DNA of 64,000 nucleotides, taken from the NCBI RefSeq assembly GCF_014203425.1, contig NZ_JACHJC010000001.1, forward strand, positions 2,108,001 through 2,172,000, written 5' to 3'. A program made the translations under genes and the position numbers. The notes beneath the pieces are model-generated. The model was not told the DNA's origin. It was given only the letters and a program-made list of their open reading frames with translations, and made no database searches. Source of the stretch: Micromonospora echinospora (lineage in GTDB: Bacteria > Actinomycetota > Actinomycetes > Mycobacteriales > Micromonosporaceae). This document shows positions 45,743 through 52,924 of the stretch, in pieces. Every line of letters begins with the position of its first letter. The first letter of the stretch is position 1.

Positions 45743-46990
45743 ATGGGGCGTGAGCCGTTCCGTCCTTCCCGCGGCAGCGGGAACGACCCGGTAGGTGCGG
45801 CGTGGACGGCGATTCGCCGTACCGGCCGGGCCACTGCGCGGGATCGGCTGCAGCGGGTGCGGTTGAGCCTGCTCGTGGCGGTGCAGTGCGGGGTGGCCGC
45901 CGCAGTCGCGTGGTGGGTCGCGAAGGATCTGATCCACAACCCGCAACCGCTGTTCGCGCCCGCCGTCGCGGTCGGCACCATCGCCAGCTCGGTGAGCCAG
46001 CGCTTCCGCCGTACGCTGCTGCTGATCGCCGGCGTGGCGGTGGGCATCGCGCTGGGCGACCTGCTGGTCTCCTGGGTCGGGCAGGGATACGTACAGATCG
46101 GCGTCATCGTCGCCGTCGCGATCCTCGTCGCCGTCCTGCTCAGCGACGAGGGCGCGTTCGTCACCCAGGTCGGCGGCAGCGCGTTGGTGATCGCCGTGCT
46201 GTTCCCGGCCCGGACCGACATCGCGCTGCCCCGCTTCCTCGACGGCGTCGTCGGTGGGGTGGTCGGCATCCTGGTCGCGGTCGTGGTGCTGCCCCTGCAC
46301 CCGATCTACCGGATCCGGCGGGCCGGCCGGCCCCTGCTCAGCCAGATGTCCGCCGGGCTGGACCGCCTCGCCGACGCGGCCCTGGCCCGGGACGCCGAGC
46401 TGGCCCGTCAGGTTCTCGACAGGCTGCGCCGGCTCGACACCTCGGAGGTGGAGACCGCCATGTCGGCCGCCGACGAGGTCGTCCGCATCTCGCCGTTGCG
46501 GTGGCACAACCAGAGTGCGCTGCAGGGATGGCGGCACGGCGCCATCCTCATGATCCGGTCCCTGCTGCACAGCCGCGACGTCGCGCTCAACCTCGAACGC
46601 GCGATCCGTGACGGCGAGCCCGTTCCGCCGTCGCTCGCCGAAGCCGCGCGTTGCCTGGCCGAGGCCGCGCGCACCGTCAGTACGGGCTGGTCCCCGTCCG
46701 CCAGCCGGCCCTCCCGTTCCCAGCGGGCCGCGATGTCGGCCCTCCGCCTGGCTCAGGAGGCGTTGCGCAGCGGCCTGCGCGTCAGCGGCATCAACGTGGC
46801 GAACGAACTCACCATCATCGCGGTGAACACGATCCGGGCGAGCGGGGTGCGTAAGCGCGACGCCGAGTCGCTTCGTCGTGAGCTCGCCCCGGACACCGCG
46901 GGGGAGTCGGGAGAGCGGCACCCCGCGTCGGATCGCGGGCAGCCGGAACCGGGGTCGGGCCTGCCGCCCGCGATGGGAGAGCCCTCCTAG
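45743..46990 (+). CDS. FUSC / aromatic acid exporter-like membrane protein
   Basis: A 415-residue protein. Residues about 40-185 hold five to six helices with the FUSC/ArAE pattern (AVQCGVAAAVAWWVA, then PLFAPAVAVGTIASS with the Pro break). The rest is a soluble helical domain (SQMSAGLDRLADAAL and similar), ending in a Pro/Gly/Ser-rich tail. Fusaric-acid and aromatic-acid exporters share this fold, but no substrate is evident. It has its own -10 box 67 bases after the SpoIIE-type gene and converges on the STAS gene. Confidence 0.82.
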   Translation: MGREPFRPSRGSGNDPVGAAWTAIRRTGRATARDRLQRVRLSLLVAVQCGVAAAVAWWVAKDLIHNPQPLFAPAVAVGTIASSVSQRFRRTLLLIAGVAVGIALGDLLVSWVGQGYVQIGVIVAVAILVAVLLSDEGAFVTQVGGSALVIAVLFPARTDIALPRFLDGVVGGVVGILVAVVVLPLHPIYRIRRAGRPLLSQMSAGLDRLADAALARDAELARQVLDRLRRLDTSEVETAMSAADEVVRISPLRWHNQSALQGWRHGAILMIRSLLHSRDVALNLERAIRDGEPVPPSLAEAARCLAEAARTVSTGWSPSASRPSRSQRAAMSALRLAQEALRSGLRVSGINVANELTIIAVNTIRASGVRKRDAESLRRELAPDTAGESGERHPASDRGQPEPGSGLPPAMGEPS

Positions 46991-47011
46991 CCGAAAGGGC
47001 GCCCGGGTCGG

Positions 47012-47326
47012 TCAGGCGGGGGCGAGCCAGTCCTGGTCGCCCAGGCCGGAGATGTCCAGCACGCGCCGGACCTGCGGGGACGGCAGCACGGTGAGCGCGT
47101 TCGGGAACCGCTGGGCGAGCCGGACCACCGCGTGGATGGCGGCCGAGTCGAAGAAGGTGACCGCCCGCAGGTCGAGCGTGAGCTGCTTGGCGGGCTCGCG
47201 GAGCGCGGTCTGGAACATCGTGTCGGCGGTCGCCATGTCGACCTCGCCGGTCACCTGGACGCGCAGTTGATCGCCGTCGACCTGCGCCGTCACGGAGAAG
47301 ACGGGCGCCGCGCCCCCTTGATCCAC
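47012..47326 (-). CDS. STAS domain protein (anti-anti-sigma factor-like)
   Basis: A 104-residue single STAS domain: FSVTAQVDGDQLRVQVTGEVD, split at its turn, then a helix and LTLDLRAVTFFDSAAIHAVV. The Ser in FFDSAAI is the residue phosphorylated in SpoIIAA/RsbV proteins, although the usual following Gly is Ala here. It is a natural partner for the kinase/phosphatase domains of the 1222-residue protein 1.3 kb away, which could switch it. The GTG at 47326 has CATTGT 6 bases upstream and a poor ribosome-binding site. It diverges from map. Confidence 0.85.
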   Translation of the reverse strand: MDQGGAAPVFSVTAQVDGDQLRVQVTGEVDMATADTMFQTALREPAKQLTLDLRAVTFFDSAAIHAVVRLAQRFPNALTVLPSPQVRRVLDISGLGDQDWLAPA

Positions 47327-47408
47327 GGAGCAACAATGGCACAGCGTTTGCGGCACGGCAACAACCTGCCGGGCAGGGCTGTGGCGGGGGGCACACCGGT
47401 CCCGGCGA

Positions 47409-47414
47409 TAGGCT
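47409..47414 (+). promoter_or_regulatory. -10 element of map
   Basis: TAGGCT lies 6 bases before the ATG at 47421, and no Shine-Dalgarno is visible. Confidence 0.5.
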
Positions 47415-47420
47415 TGCGTC

Positions 47421-48278
47421 ATGACCGTCCGTGCGCCGCTGACCCCCGGCACGCTCTCCCCGTGGCGAGCGGTCCCCGCCCACATCCCGCGCCCGGAGTA
47501 CGTGGGTAAGAAGCGTCCGCAGGAGTGGCGCGGCTCGCACGTGCAGACGCCGGAGACTATCGAGAAGATGCGCGTGGCGGGGCGTCTCGCCGCCCAGGCC
47601 ACCCAGCTCGCCGGTGAGCACTGCAAGCCCGGCGTGACCACCGACGAGATCGACAGGGTGGTGCACGAGTTCCTCTGCGACCACGGCGCGTACCCGTCGA
47701 CGCTCGGCTACCGGGGCTTCCCGAAGTCGTGCTGCACCAGCCTCAACGAGGTGATCTGCCACGGCATCCCCGACACCACGGTGCTCCAGGACGGCGACAT
47801 CATCAACGTCGACGTCACCGCCTTCCTGAACGGCGTGCACGGCGACACCGACGCGACGTTCTGCGTGGGCGAGGTGAGCGAGGAGGCCCGCCTGCTTGTC
47901 GAGCGGACCCACACGGCGATGATGCGGGGCATCAAGGCCATCGCGCCGGGCCGGCAGATCAACGTCATCGGCCGGGTGATCGAGTCGTACGCCAAGCGTT
48001 TCGGCTACGGCGTGGTCCGCGACTTCACCGGGCACGGCATCGGCGAGGCGTTCCACAGTGGCCTCTACGTGCCGCACTACGACAGCCCGCGCCCCACCGA
48101 CGTGATGGAGCCCGGCATGACGTTCACCGTCGAGCCGATGATCACGCTCGGCACCTACCAGTACGACATGTGGGACGACGGCTGGACCGTGGTCACCAAG
48201 GACCGCAGGTGGACGGCGCAGTTCGAGCACACCATCGTCGTGACCGACGACGGCTACGAGATCCTGACGCTGCCGTGA
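47421..48278 (+). CDS. map: Methionine aminopeptidase, type I
   Basis: A 285-residue enzyme that removes the initiator Met from new proteins. Metal ligands are the two Asp of [20 protein letters not shown], His in GHGIGEAFH, and Glu in FTVEPM and AQFEHTIVV. The N-terminal 45 residues are an extension with PRPEYVGK and PQEW, like that of the longer actinobacterial MAP (MapB of Mycobacterium). Start is probably leaderless. The stop overlaps the VIT1-type gene by GTGA. Confidence 0.96.
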   Translation: MTVRAPLTPGTLSPWRAVPAHIPRPEYVGKKRPQEWRGSHVQTPETIEKMRVAGRLAAQATQLAGEHCKPGVTTDEIDRVVHEFLCDHGAYPSTLGYRGFPKSCCTSLNEVICHGIPDTTVLQDGDIINVDVTAFLNGVHGDTDATFCVGEVSEEARLLVERTHTAMMRGIKAIAPGRQINVIGRVIESYAKRFGYGVVRDFTGHGIGEAFHSGLYVPHYDSPRPTDVMEPGMTFTVEPMITLGTYQYDMWDDGWTVVTKDRRWTAQFEHTIVVTDDGYEILTLP

Positions 48279-48988
48279 CCGACACCCCGGCGGCGCTGCG
48301 CGAGGCGCACCACGCGGACGTCTCCGGCGGCTGGCTGCGTCCGGCCGTCTTCGGCGCGATGGACGGACTGGTCACCAACATCGCGCTGATCGCCGGCGTG
48401 GGCGGTGGCGGGGTGTCCCCGCGCAGCGTGGTGCTCACCGGCACCGCCGGCCTGGTGGCCGGCGCCATCTCGATGGGCCTCGGCGAGTACACGAGCGTCC
48501 GGTCCGCGAACGAGCAGGTCGCGGCCGAGGTGGCCAAGGAGCGGCGCGAGCTGGAACGCCACCCGGAGGCCGAGGCCCGGGAGCTGGCCGACGCCTGGGT
48601 CGCCCGTGGGCTGCCCCGGGAGCTGGCGACGCAGGTCGCCGAGGCGGTACGCGCCAACCCCGAGGAGGCGCTGCGGGTGCACGTGCGGGAGGAGCTCGGC
48701 GTCGACCCCGACGACCAGCCCAGCCCGTGGGCCGCCGCGATCTCGTCGTTTGTCTGCTTCTCCATCGGCGCGCTGGTGCCGCTGCTGCCGTACCTGCTCG
48801 GTTTCACCAGCCTCTGGCTGGCGCTCGCCGTCGGCGGCGTCGGACTCTTCGTCGCCGGTGCGATCGTGGCCCGGTTCACCAACCGTGCCTGGTGGCGTGC
48901 CGGTCTGCGGCAGCTGCTGCTCGGCGCGCTGGCGGCTGGCGCCACCTACCTGATCGGCGCGCTGATCGGCGTCGGCGGCATCGGCTGA
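48275..48988 (+). CDS. VIT1/CCC1 family iron/manganese transporter
   Basis: A 237-residue membrane protein. It has the family core [20 protein letters not shown], with the Asp-Gly-x-x-x-N of TM1, [15 protein letters not shown] in TM2, then a hydrophilic metal-binding region rich in Glu ([20 protein letters not shown], residues about 90-110) and three C-terminal helices. Plant and yeast homologues move ferrous iron or manganese into the vacuole; bacterial ones are presumed to export these metals. It is translationally coupled to map. Confidence 0.92.
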   Translation: MTDTPAALREAHHADVSGGWLRPAVFGAMDGLVTNIALIAGVGGGGVSPRSVVLTGTAGLVAGAISMGLGEYTSVRSANEQVAAEVAKERRELERHPEAEARELADAWVARGLPRELATQVAEAVRANPEEALRVHVREELGVDPDDQPSPWAAAISSFVCFSIGALVPLLPYLLGFTSLWLALAVGGVGLFVAGAIVARFTNRAWWRAGLRQLLLGALAAGATYLIGALIGVGGIG

Positions 48989-49014
48989 GGCTGAACCAGC
49001 CCGGCCGTCAGCCG
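48982..49014. terminator. Weak hairpin between converging genes
   Basis: CGGCTGA (48982-48988) pairs with TCAGCCG (49008-49014), spanning both stop codons with a 19-base loop. It is the only structure in the gap between the converging VIT1-type and nucleotidyltransferase-like genes. Confidence 0.35.
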
Positions 49015-49736
49015 GACAGCAGGTCGTCGATCGTGCCGTCGACCGGCCGGCCCCTCGCGGCCAGCTCCTCGGCCTGGCGGGTCAGCGCCGCGCCCACCTC
49101 GGTCATGTCCGCGCCGGCCAGCCCGGTACGCCGCACCGCGTCCCCGGGGTCGCGGAAGTAGGTGCGGCTGAACAGCCCCTGCACCGTCGCCGCGGCCAGC
49201 CGCGCCTCGCCGAGCATGAGCAGCGCCTGGTCCGTCTCGTACCACTCGGCCAGCCGCAACGCCCGGGCGTGCGCCGCGCTGCCCCGGTACCACGCCTGCC
49301 GGGCCGCGCCGGTGAACTCGGCGGGCCGGGCACGGGCAAGCCGAGCCAGGTGCTCGTCGCGCAGCTTCGGCAGCCAGCCGGTCGGATCGTGCAGGGCGCG
49401 GGTGGTGACGTACCGGTCGGCGACAAGTGGCCAGCGGGACGTGATCGTCGTCGCCCTGCCCAGGTAGTCGTCCGCCCCGGCCACGGTCAGGTCGACCAGC
49501 ACCCCGTCCACCCGGCGGGTGGCCGGCGGCGGCCCGGCGCCGTGCCGGTACGTGACGACCAGCAACCCGACCTCGCGGTCCCCGCCGCCGTCGTCGTCGC
49601 CGTGCGCGAGCGGACCGTGTACGGCGACCGCCAGCACGTCGGCCGGGAACCGCCGCAGGACGGCGTCACCGACCCGTTCGGCCACCTGCCACCGCGGGTC
49701 GTCCAGACGCCGCTCGGCGTTCACGTCGACAGCCAC
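49008..49736 (-). CDS. Nucleotidyltransferase-like (kanamycin nucleotidyltransferase fold) protein
   Basis: A 242-residue protein. Residues about 20-85 resemble a polymerase-beta type nucleotidyltransferase: VLAVAVHGPLAHGDDDGGG and then DREVGLLVV, where the usual 'GSxxxG..SDxDL' is read as HGPLAHG...DREV. The rest is helical, with EWYETDQALLMLGEARLAA like the C-terminal domain of aminoglycoside nucleotidyltransferases. Because only one clear catalytic acid pair is visible, activity is uncertain. A GTG start has GGAGGTGG upstream. It lies downstream of, and overlaps by 16 bases, a GNAT gene. Confidence 0.65.
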   Translation of the reverse strand: MAVDVNAERRLDDPRWQVAERVGDAVLRRFPADVLAVAVHGPLAHGDDDGGGDREVGLLVVTYRHGAGPPPATRRVDGVLVDLTVAGADDYLGRATTITSRWPLVADRYVTTRALHDPTGWLPKLRDEHLARLARARPAEFTGAARQAWYRGSAAHARALRLAEWYETDQALLMLGEARLAAATVQGLFSRTYFRDPGDAVRRTGLAGADMTEVGAALTRQAEELAARGRPVDGTIDDLLSG

Positions 49737-50305
49737 GGTCCACCTCCGTCCGAGCGCTCGCCTGCGGCAACCCTAGACAGATCGCGGAGCAGCAGTTCCA
49801 TTGAAGGACCCCACGGCAGTTCGGAGTGCCCGGCGACTCGCCAACCGTTGCGACGGTAGATGCCGTTCGCCAGGCTGCGCGGATCGGAGGCAAGGGTCGC
49901 CCAGCTCTCCGGGCGCCCCTGAAGAAGCCGACGCATCAACTCCGCGCCGATGCCGTGAGACCGATGCTGCGGATGGACGATCCATTCCAGTACGGCGAAC
50001 TTGTCGCGATCCCGCACCTCGGCCGGGGGTTCCTCCTTCGCCCGCGACCACCAGGTGCCGCCCGCCATGGTCCACCCGTACGCCGCTCCGATCAGTTCTT
50101 CGCCCTCTCTCGCCAGGACGAGGCGGAATCCGGGCCGTGCCGCCTCGTCGGGCAGCCCGGCCCGGAACCGGGCGACCTGTGCCGGGCCTTCGCGGTAAGG
50201 CGGTTCGGCGTAGACCAGCGCGTACAGGTCGGCGAGAGCGTCGACGACAGACATCAGCTCGTCCGGACGGCATCGGTCGAAGGTGACGGACGGCGGAGGC
50301 GTCAC
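49721..50305 (-). CDS. GNAT family N-acetyltransferase
   Basis: A 194-residue acetyltransferase. The acetyl-CoA loop is LEWIVHPQHRSHGIGAELMRRL, broken by its usual strand-helix turn, near residues 107-128, with HRSHGIG as the pyrophosphate binder. LANGIYRRNGWRVAG is the C-terminal signature. GWTMAGGTWWSRAKEEPPAE is an aromatic substrate-side loop. Substrate unknown. Its GTG start overlaps the XRE-TPR stop (GTGA) and its end overlaps the nucleotidyltransferase-like gene, so the three form one coupled operon, regulator first. Confidence 0.88.
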   Translation of the reverse strand: MTPPPSVTFDRCRPDELMSVVDALADLYALVYAEPPYREGPAQVARFRAGLPDEAARPGFRLVLAREGEELIGAAYGWTMAGGTWWSRAKEEPPAEVRDRDKFAVLEWIVHPQHRSHGIGAELMRRLLQGRPESWATLASDPRSLANGIYRRNGWRVAGHSELPWGPSMELLLRDLSRVAAGERSDGGGPWLST

Positions 50306-51516
50306 CGCTGGACTCGGTCGATGAGTTCCGTGTAGAGCGGCCGGTGCCGCTCTCTGTCGGGTACCGCCGCTGTGACCTGCAGAGTGACCGCGCGCACGAG
50401 TTCGTTGTGCTGTTCCTGAGGCAGGCGGTCCAACAGATCGGCCGCCGCCGTCAGACCGTCGGTGATGTCACCGGTCCGGACCGTGGCCGCTGCCTGATGC
50501 AGTTGTACCTGCGTACGCAGCCGGATCTGGGAAGCGGGATACAACTCCAAGGCCCGGGCCTGCGCTGCCGCAGCCGCCCTCCGGTCACCGGAATGGGTGT
50601 AGACCCAGGACTCCGTGTGTCGCAGGCGATGCTCCGGCCAGCCCCACAGCGATTCGACGTCCCCGACGACGGCGGCCGGGAGTTTCTCGATCTGCTCGCT
50701 CAGATGACGCACGGTCGCGACTGCCTCGTCGTGCCGGCCGGCGAGGGAGAGTGCCTGCGCCCGGCCCGCCAGCAGACCGCAGGTGGCAGCCGACGGCCTT
50801 CCGGCGAGCGGCAGCACCTCATCGGAGATCGCTACGACGGTCATGGGCCGTCGACCGTCGTAGCAGCCGTTGACGATGTCCCAGGCGCGGGTCAGGACTC
50901 GCGTGTCGGGGTCACCGGACTCGTCGGCGGCTCTCTGGGCGCTGGCCCACCATCTCCTCGACAGCAGAGCATGTCCTGACGCGACGAGGCTGAGCGCGAC
51001 GATCACTGACAGCGCCGCGGCGGCACGTAGTAGCTGTGGGCGACGCCGACCGTCACTTGCGGCGAGTTGATGCTGTAGGACCGTCAGATCCCGGCCGAGT
51101 TGTGTCATCAGCTGTTCGTGCGGCTGGCGATAGTAGGCCGTGCCGTAGGCGGAGACGATCTCTGCCCACGCGTCGGAGTCGACGTCGACGGCGGCGTCGA
51201 GACCGTGTCGCAGCGCCTCCCAGCCGACCATACGGTCGACGGCGGGGAGAGCAGCGAGCGAAGTCATGGCTTGGAGGACCGACCTTCTCGGCATGTCGAT
51301 GTCGTTGGCACGCCTGCTGTCGTATGCCTTCTTGATCGAGCCGTCGGTCGACAGTGCCCGGTCGTAGGCGGCCACGACGGCGGGGTTGACGGGGCGGGCG
51401 CCACGCTCGATCTGCCCGAGGTAGCCGAAGTCGTATCTGATGAGTTCGGCGAACTTCCGCAGCGACCAACCGGCGGCTATCCGGTGCTGCCTGAGTGTGT
51501 CCCCGAAATGGTCCAT
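50302..51516 (-). CDS. XRE family regulator with TPR-like sensor region
   Basis: A 404-residue regulator. Residues about 5-60 form the helix-turn-helix (LRQHRIAAGWSLRKFAELI, then DFGYLGQIERGARPVN). Residues about 100-400 are helical repeats of the TPR type (for example LLAGRAQALSLAGRHDEAVA), as in actinobacterial regulators that sense peptides or signals. The ATG is preceded by GAGAGGG. It is the first gene of an operon with GNAT and nucleotidyltransferase-like genes, and it diverges from the DivIVA-type small gene pair. Confidence 0.9.
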   Translation of the reverse strand: MDHFGDTLRQHRIAAGWSLRKFAELIRYDFGYLGQIERGARPVNPAVVAAYDRALSTDGSIKKAYDSRRANDIDMPRRSVLQAMTSLAALPAVDRMVGWEALRHGLDAAVDVDSDAWAEIVSAYGTAYYRQPHEQLMTQLGRDLTVLQHQLAASDGRRRPQLLRAAAALSVIVALSLVASGHALLSRRWWASAQRAADESGDPDTRVLTRAWDIVNGCYDGRRPMTVVAISDEVLPLAGRPSAATCGLLAGRAQALSLAGRHDEAVATVRHLSEQIEKLPAAVVGDVESLWGWPEHRLRHTESWVYTHSGDRRAAAAAQARALELYPASQIRLRTQVQLHQAAATVRTGDITDGLTAAADLLDRLPQEQHNELVRAVTLQVTAAVPDRERHRPLYTELIDRVQR

Positions 51517-51670
51517 GCCACCCTCTCAGGTCGTGGGCTGGCGTGTGGGCCCACTGCTCACCGCTGCCGCCTGCGCTCCGTAATCGGGATGCTACCGAGG
51601 CCGACCGATTCGGCGCGGCCCGTGTGAGCCCTGTCGGCGTACCACGATCACGCTGCGACGGCAGGTGCCG

Positions 51671-51695
51671 GGGGCGGGCCGTGTCGGCCCGCCCC
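51671..51695 (+). promoter_or_regulatory. Perfect GC hairpin in the leader of the DivIVA-type gene
   Basis: GGGGCGGGCCG (51671-51681) pairs perfectly with CGGCCCGCCCC (51685-51695) around a 3-base loop. It lies about 20 bases before the AGAGGACAGG ribosome-binding region of the small gene. Position and GC-rich stem resemble the leader at 33087-33121. Terminator, attenuator or mRNA-stabilising roles are possible. Confidence 0.6.
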
Positions 51696-51704
51696 AACGG
51701 CCGG

Positions 51705-52043
51705 ATGGCACCGACAGAGGACAGGTTCGATGAGGATCATCCCTTTCCGACGCCTGCACAACCGCGGCCCGAGCGCCGCGCGACGTGCTATCGCTCCGCG
51801 GTCGACCGGCCGCTGCGCCCGTGGCAGGTACGGGAGCGAACGTTCAGCTCCACACCGCTGGGCCGACGCGGGCTCGATCCCGAACAGGTCCGGGAGTTTC
51901 TGGACCTGGTGGCGGGCGATCTCGCGACGGTTTATGACGCGTTGGCCGAGAGCCGCCGGGAGACCGACCGGGTGAAGGACGCCCTGCGGCGCTGGCAGTC
52001 CGAGCAGGCGCGTGCCCGGGCCGAGCGGGAGCAGGAACGATGA
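51705..52043 (+). CDS. DivIVA-domain small protein, probably frameshifted near its N-terminus
   Basis: The frame open to 52043 encodes RPLRPWQVRERTF, GLDPEQVREFLDLVAGDLA and a coiled-coil end (ETDRVKDALRRWQSEQARA), the DivIVA-like domain of short Micromonosporaceae proteins. Its first 25 codons (from ATG 51705) use many A/T third bases and have no ribosome-binding site. In another frame, ATG 51730 follows AGAGGACAGG and encodes MRIIPFRR with normal GC-rich third bases for about 17 codons. The simplest reading is one gene starting at 51730 with a one-base deletion at about 51765-51785. Function unknown. Confidence 0.55.
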   Translation: MAPTEDRFDEDHPFPTPAQPRPERRATCYRSAVDRPLRPWQVRERTFSSTPLGRRGLDPEQVREFLDLVAGDLATVYDALAESRRETDRVKDALRRWQSEQARARAEREQER

Positions 52044-52294
52044 CCGAACGGTGGGTCATCCATCTGCCGATGGTCGTCAACGACCTCGTGTCGGCGCAGC
52101 GGCTTGCCCGGGTGGTGGCACATTGGAGCCACGTCCTCCCGCAGACCGAACCCGGTGGCACCAGCGTCTCGCCCGAGGACGACCAGAACGTACGGCACTG
52201 GGTCTTCTGCGACCGCAACCTGTCCGAGGGACGACGCTGCCTGCTCCGGCCGGATCACGACGGCGACTGCTCGCCGCGACTCCGGCCACGGTGA
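52040..52294 (+). CDS. Conserved small hypothetical protein
   Basis: An 84-residue protein that starts TERWVIHLPMVVNDLVSAQR and ends with a Cys-containing stretch (HWVFCDRNLSEGRRCLLRPD, then DGDCSP). Three Cys and one His could bind a metal. I recognise it as the usual downstream partner of the DivIVA-type gene in Micromonosporaceae; function unknown. Its ATG overlaps the upstream stop (ATGA), so if the upstream gene is frameshifted, expression of this gene by coupling could be affected. Converges on the deazaflavin enzyme gene with 8 bases between. Confidence 0.72.
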   Translation: MTERWVIHLPMVVNDLVSAQRLARVVAHWSHVLPQTEPGGTSVSPEDDQNVRHWVFCDRNLSEGRRCLLRPDHDGDCSPRLRPR

Positions 52295-52302
52295 GCCGTC
52301 GC

Positions 52303-52770
52303 TCAGGCGTTCGGGACCAGCCGGAACACGCGGATCTCGCGGCCACCGGCACGCTCGACGTACGTGCGGTACGCGGGCCACTCCTGCACCAGCCGTTGGA
52401 ACAGCCGTTCCCGGTCCTCGCCGGTGACCTGCTCGGCGGTGACCGGGATCCGGCGTCCCTTGACGTCCACCTCGGCGGCCGGGTTGGCCAGCAGGTTGAA
52501 CGTCCAGGACGGCTGGTGCTGCTGCCCCCAGTTCGAGCCGATCACCACGTAGGCGTCGCCGTCGGGCACGTACACCAGGGGGTTGCTGCGGGGCTTGCCG
52601 GAGCGGCGGCCGGTGGAGGTGAGCACCAGTGTGGGCACGAGCCCGAAGGCGACCACGCGCCCCTTCGTCATCCGGCCGACCAGCCGGTCGGCCGGGACGA
52701 GCAGGCGCATGGTGGCGCCGAACCAACGCTGGTGACCGAGACGGCGGGTGAGGGTTCCCAGGGCGGACAT
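52303..52770 (-). CDS. Deazaflavin (F420)-dependent nitroreductase family protein
   Basis: A 155-residue split-barrel protein of the Ddn/FDOR-B type. Signatures are PTLVLTSTGRRSGKPRSNPL, DAYVVIGSNWGQQHQPSW and NLLANPAAEVDVKGRRIPV, which bind the F420 tail and deazaflavin ring. Family members reduce quinones, nitroimidazoles or other electrophiles using F420H2. The ATG at 52770 fits the family N-terminus; a weak CACACT lies 6 bases upstream. The repeat at 52840 lies between it and the FtsX-type gene. Confidence 0.9.
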   Translation of the reverse strand: MSALGTLTRRLGHQRWFGATMRLLVPADRLVGRMTKGRVVAFGLVPTLVLTSTGRRSGKPRSNPLVYVPDGDAYVVIGSNWGQQHQPSWTFNLLANPAAEVDVKGRRIPVTAEQVTGEDRERLFQRLVQEWPAYRTYVERAGGREIRVFRLVPNA

Positions 52771-52839
52771 CCGACAAGTGTGCCGCCCACACCGCGCCCC
52801 GTCACCCCCTCGGACGGTCAGTCCGCCCCAAGGTCGACT

Positions 52840-52898
52840 CCATTTCCCCGAAGTGGTGGCATCCATCCCACTGCGATGCCGCCACTCCGGGGAAATGG
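52840..52898. repeat. Palindromic intergenic repeat, family A (copy 2)
   Basis: CCATTTCCCCGAAGTGGTGG (52840-52859, continuing CAT) and the right arm ATGCCGCCACTCCGGGGAAA (52876-52895, continuing TGG) are inverted copies with two mismatches. The TTCCCCGAAGTGGTGGCATC core is identical to the copy at 4934, 48 kb away. It lies just after the stop of the FtsX-type permease gene and may be its terminator. Confidence 0.82.
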
Positions 52899-52924
52899 TG
52901 TGGATCATGGCCGGGAGGGCCACC

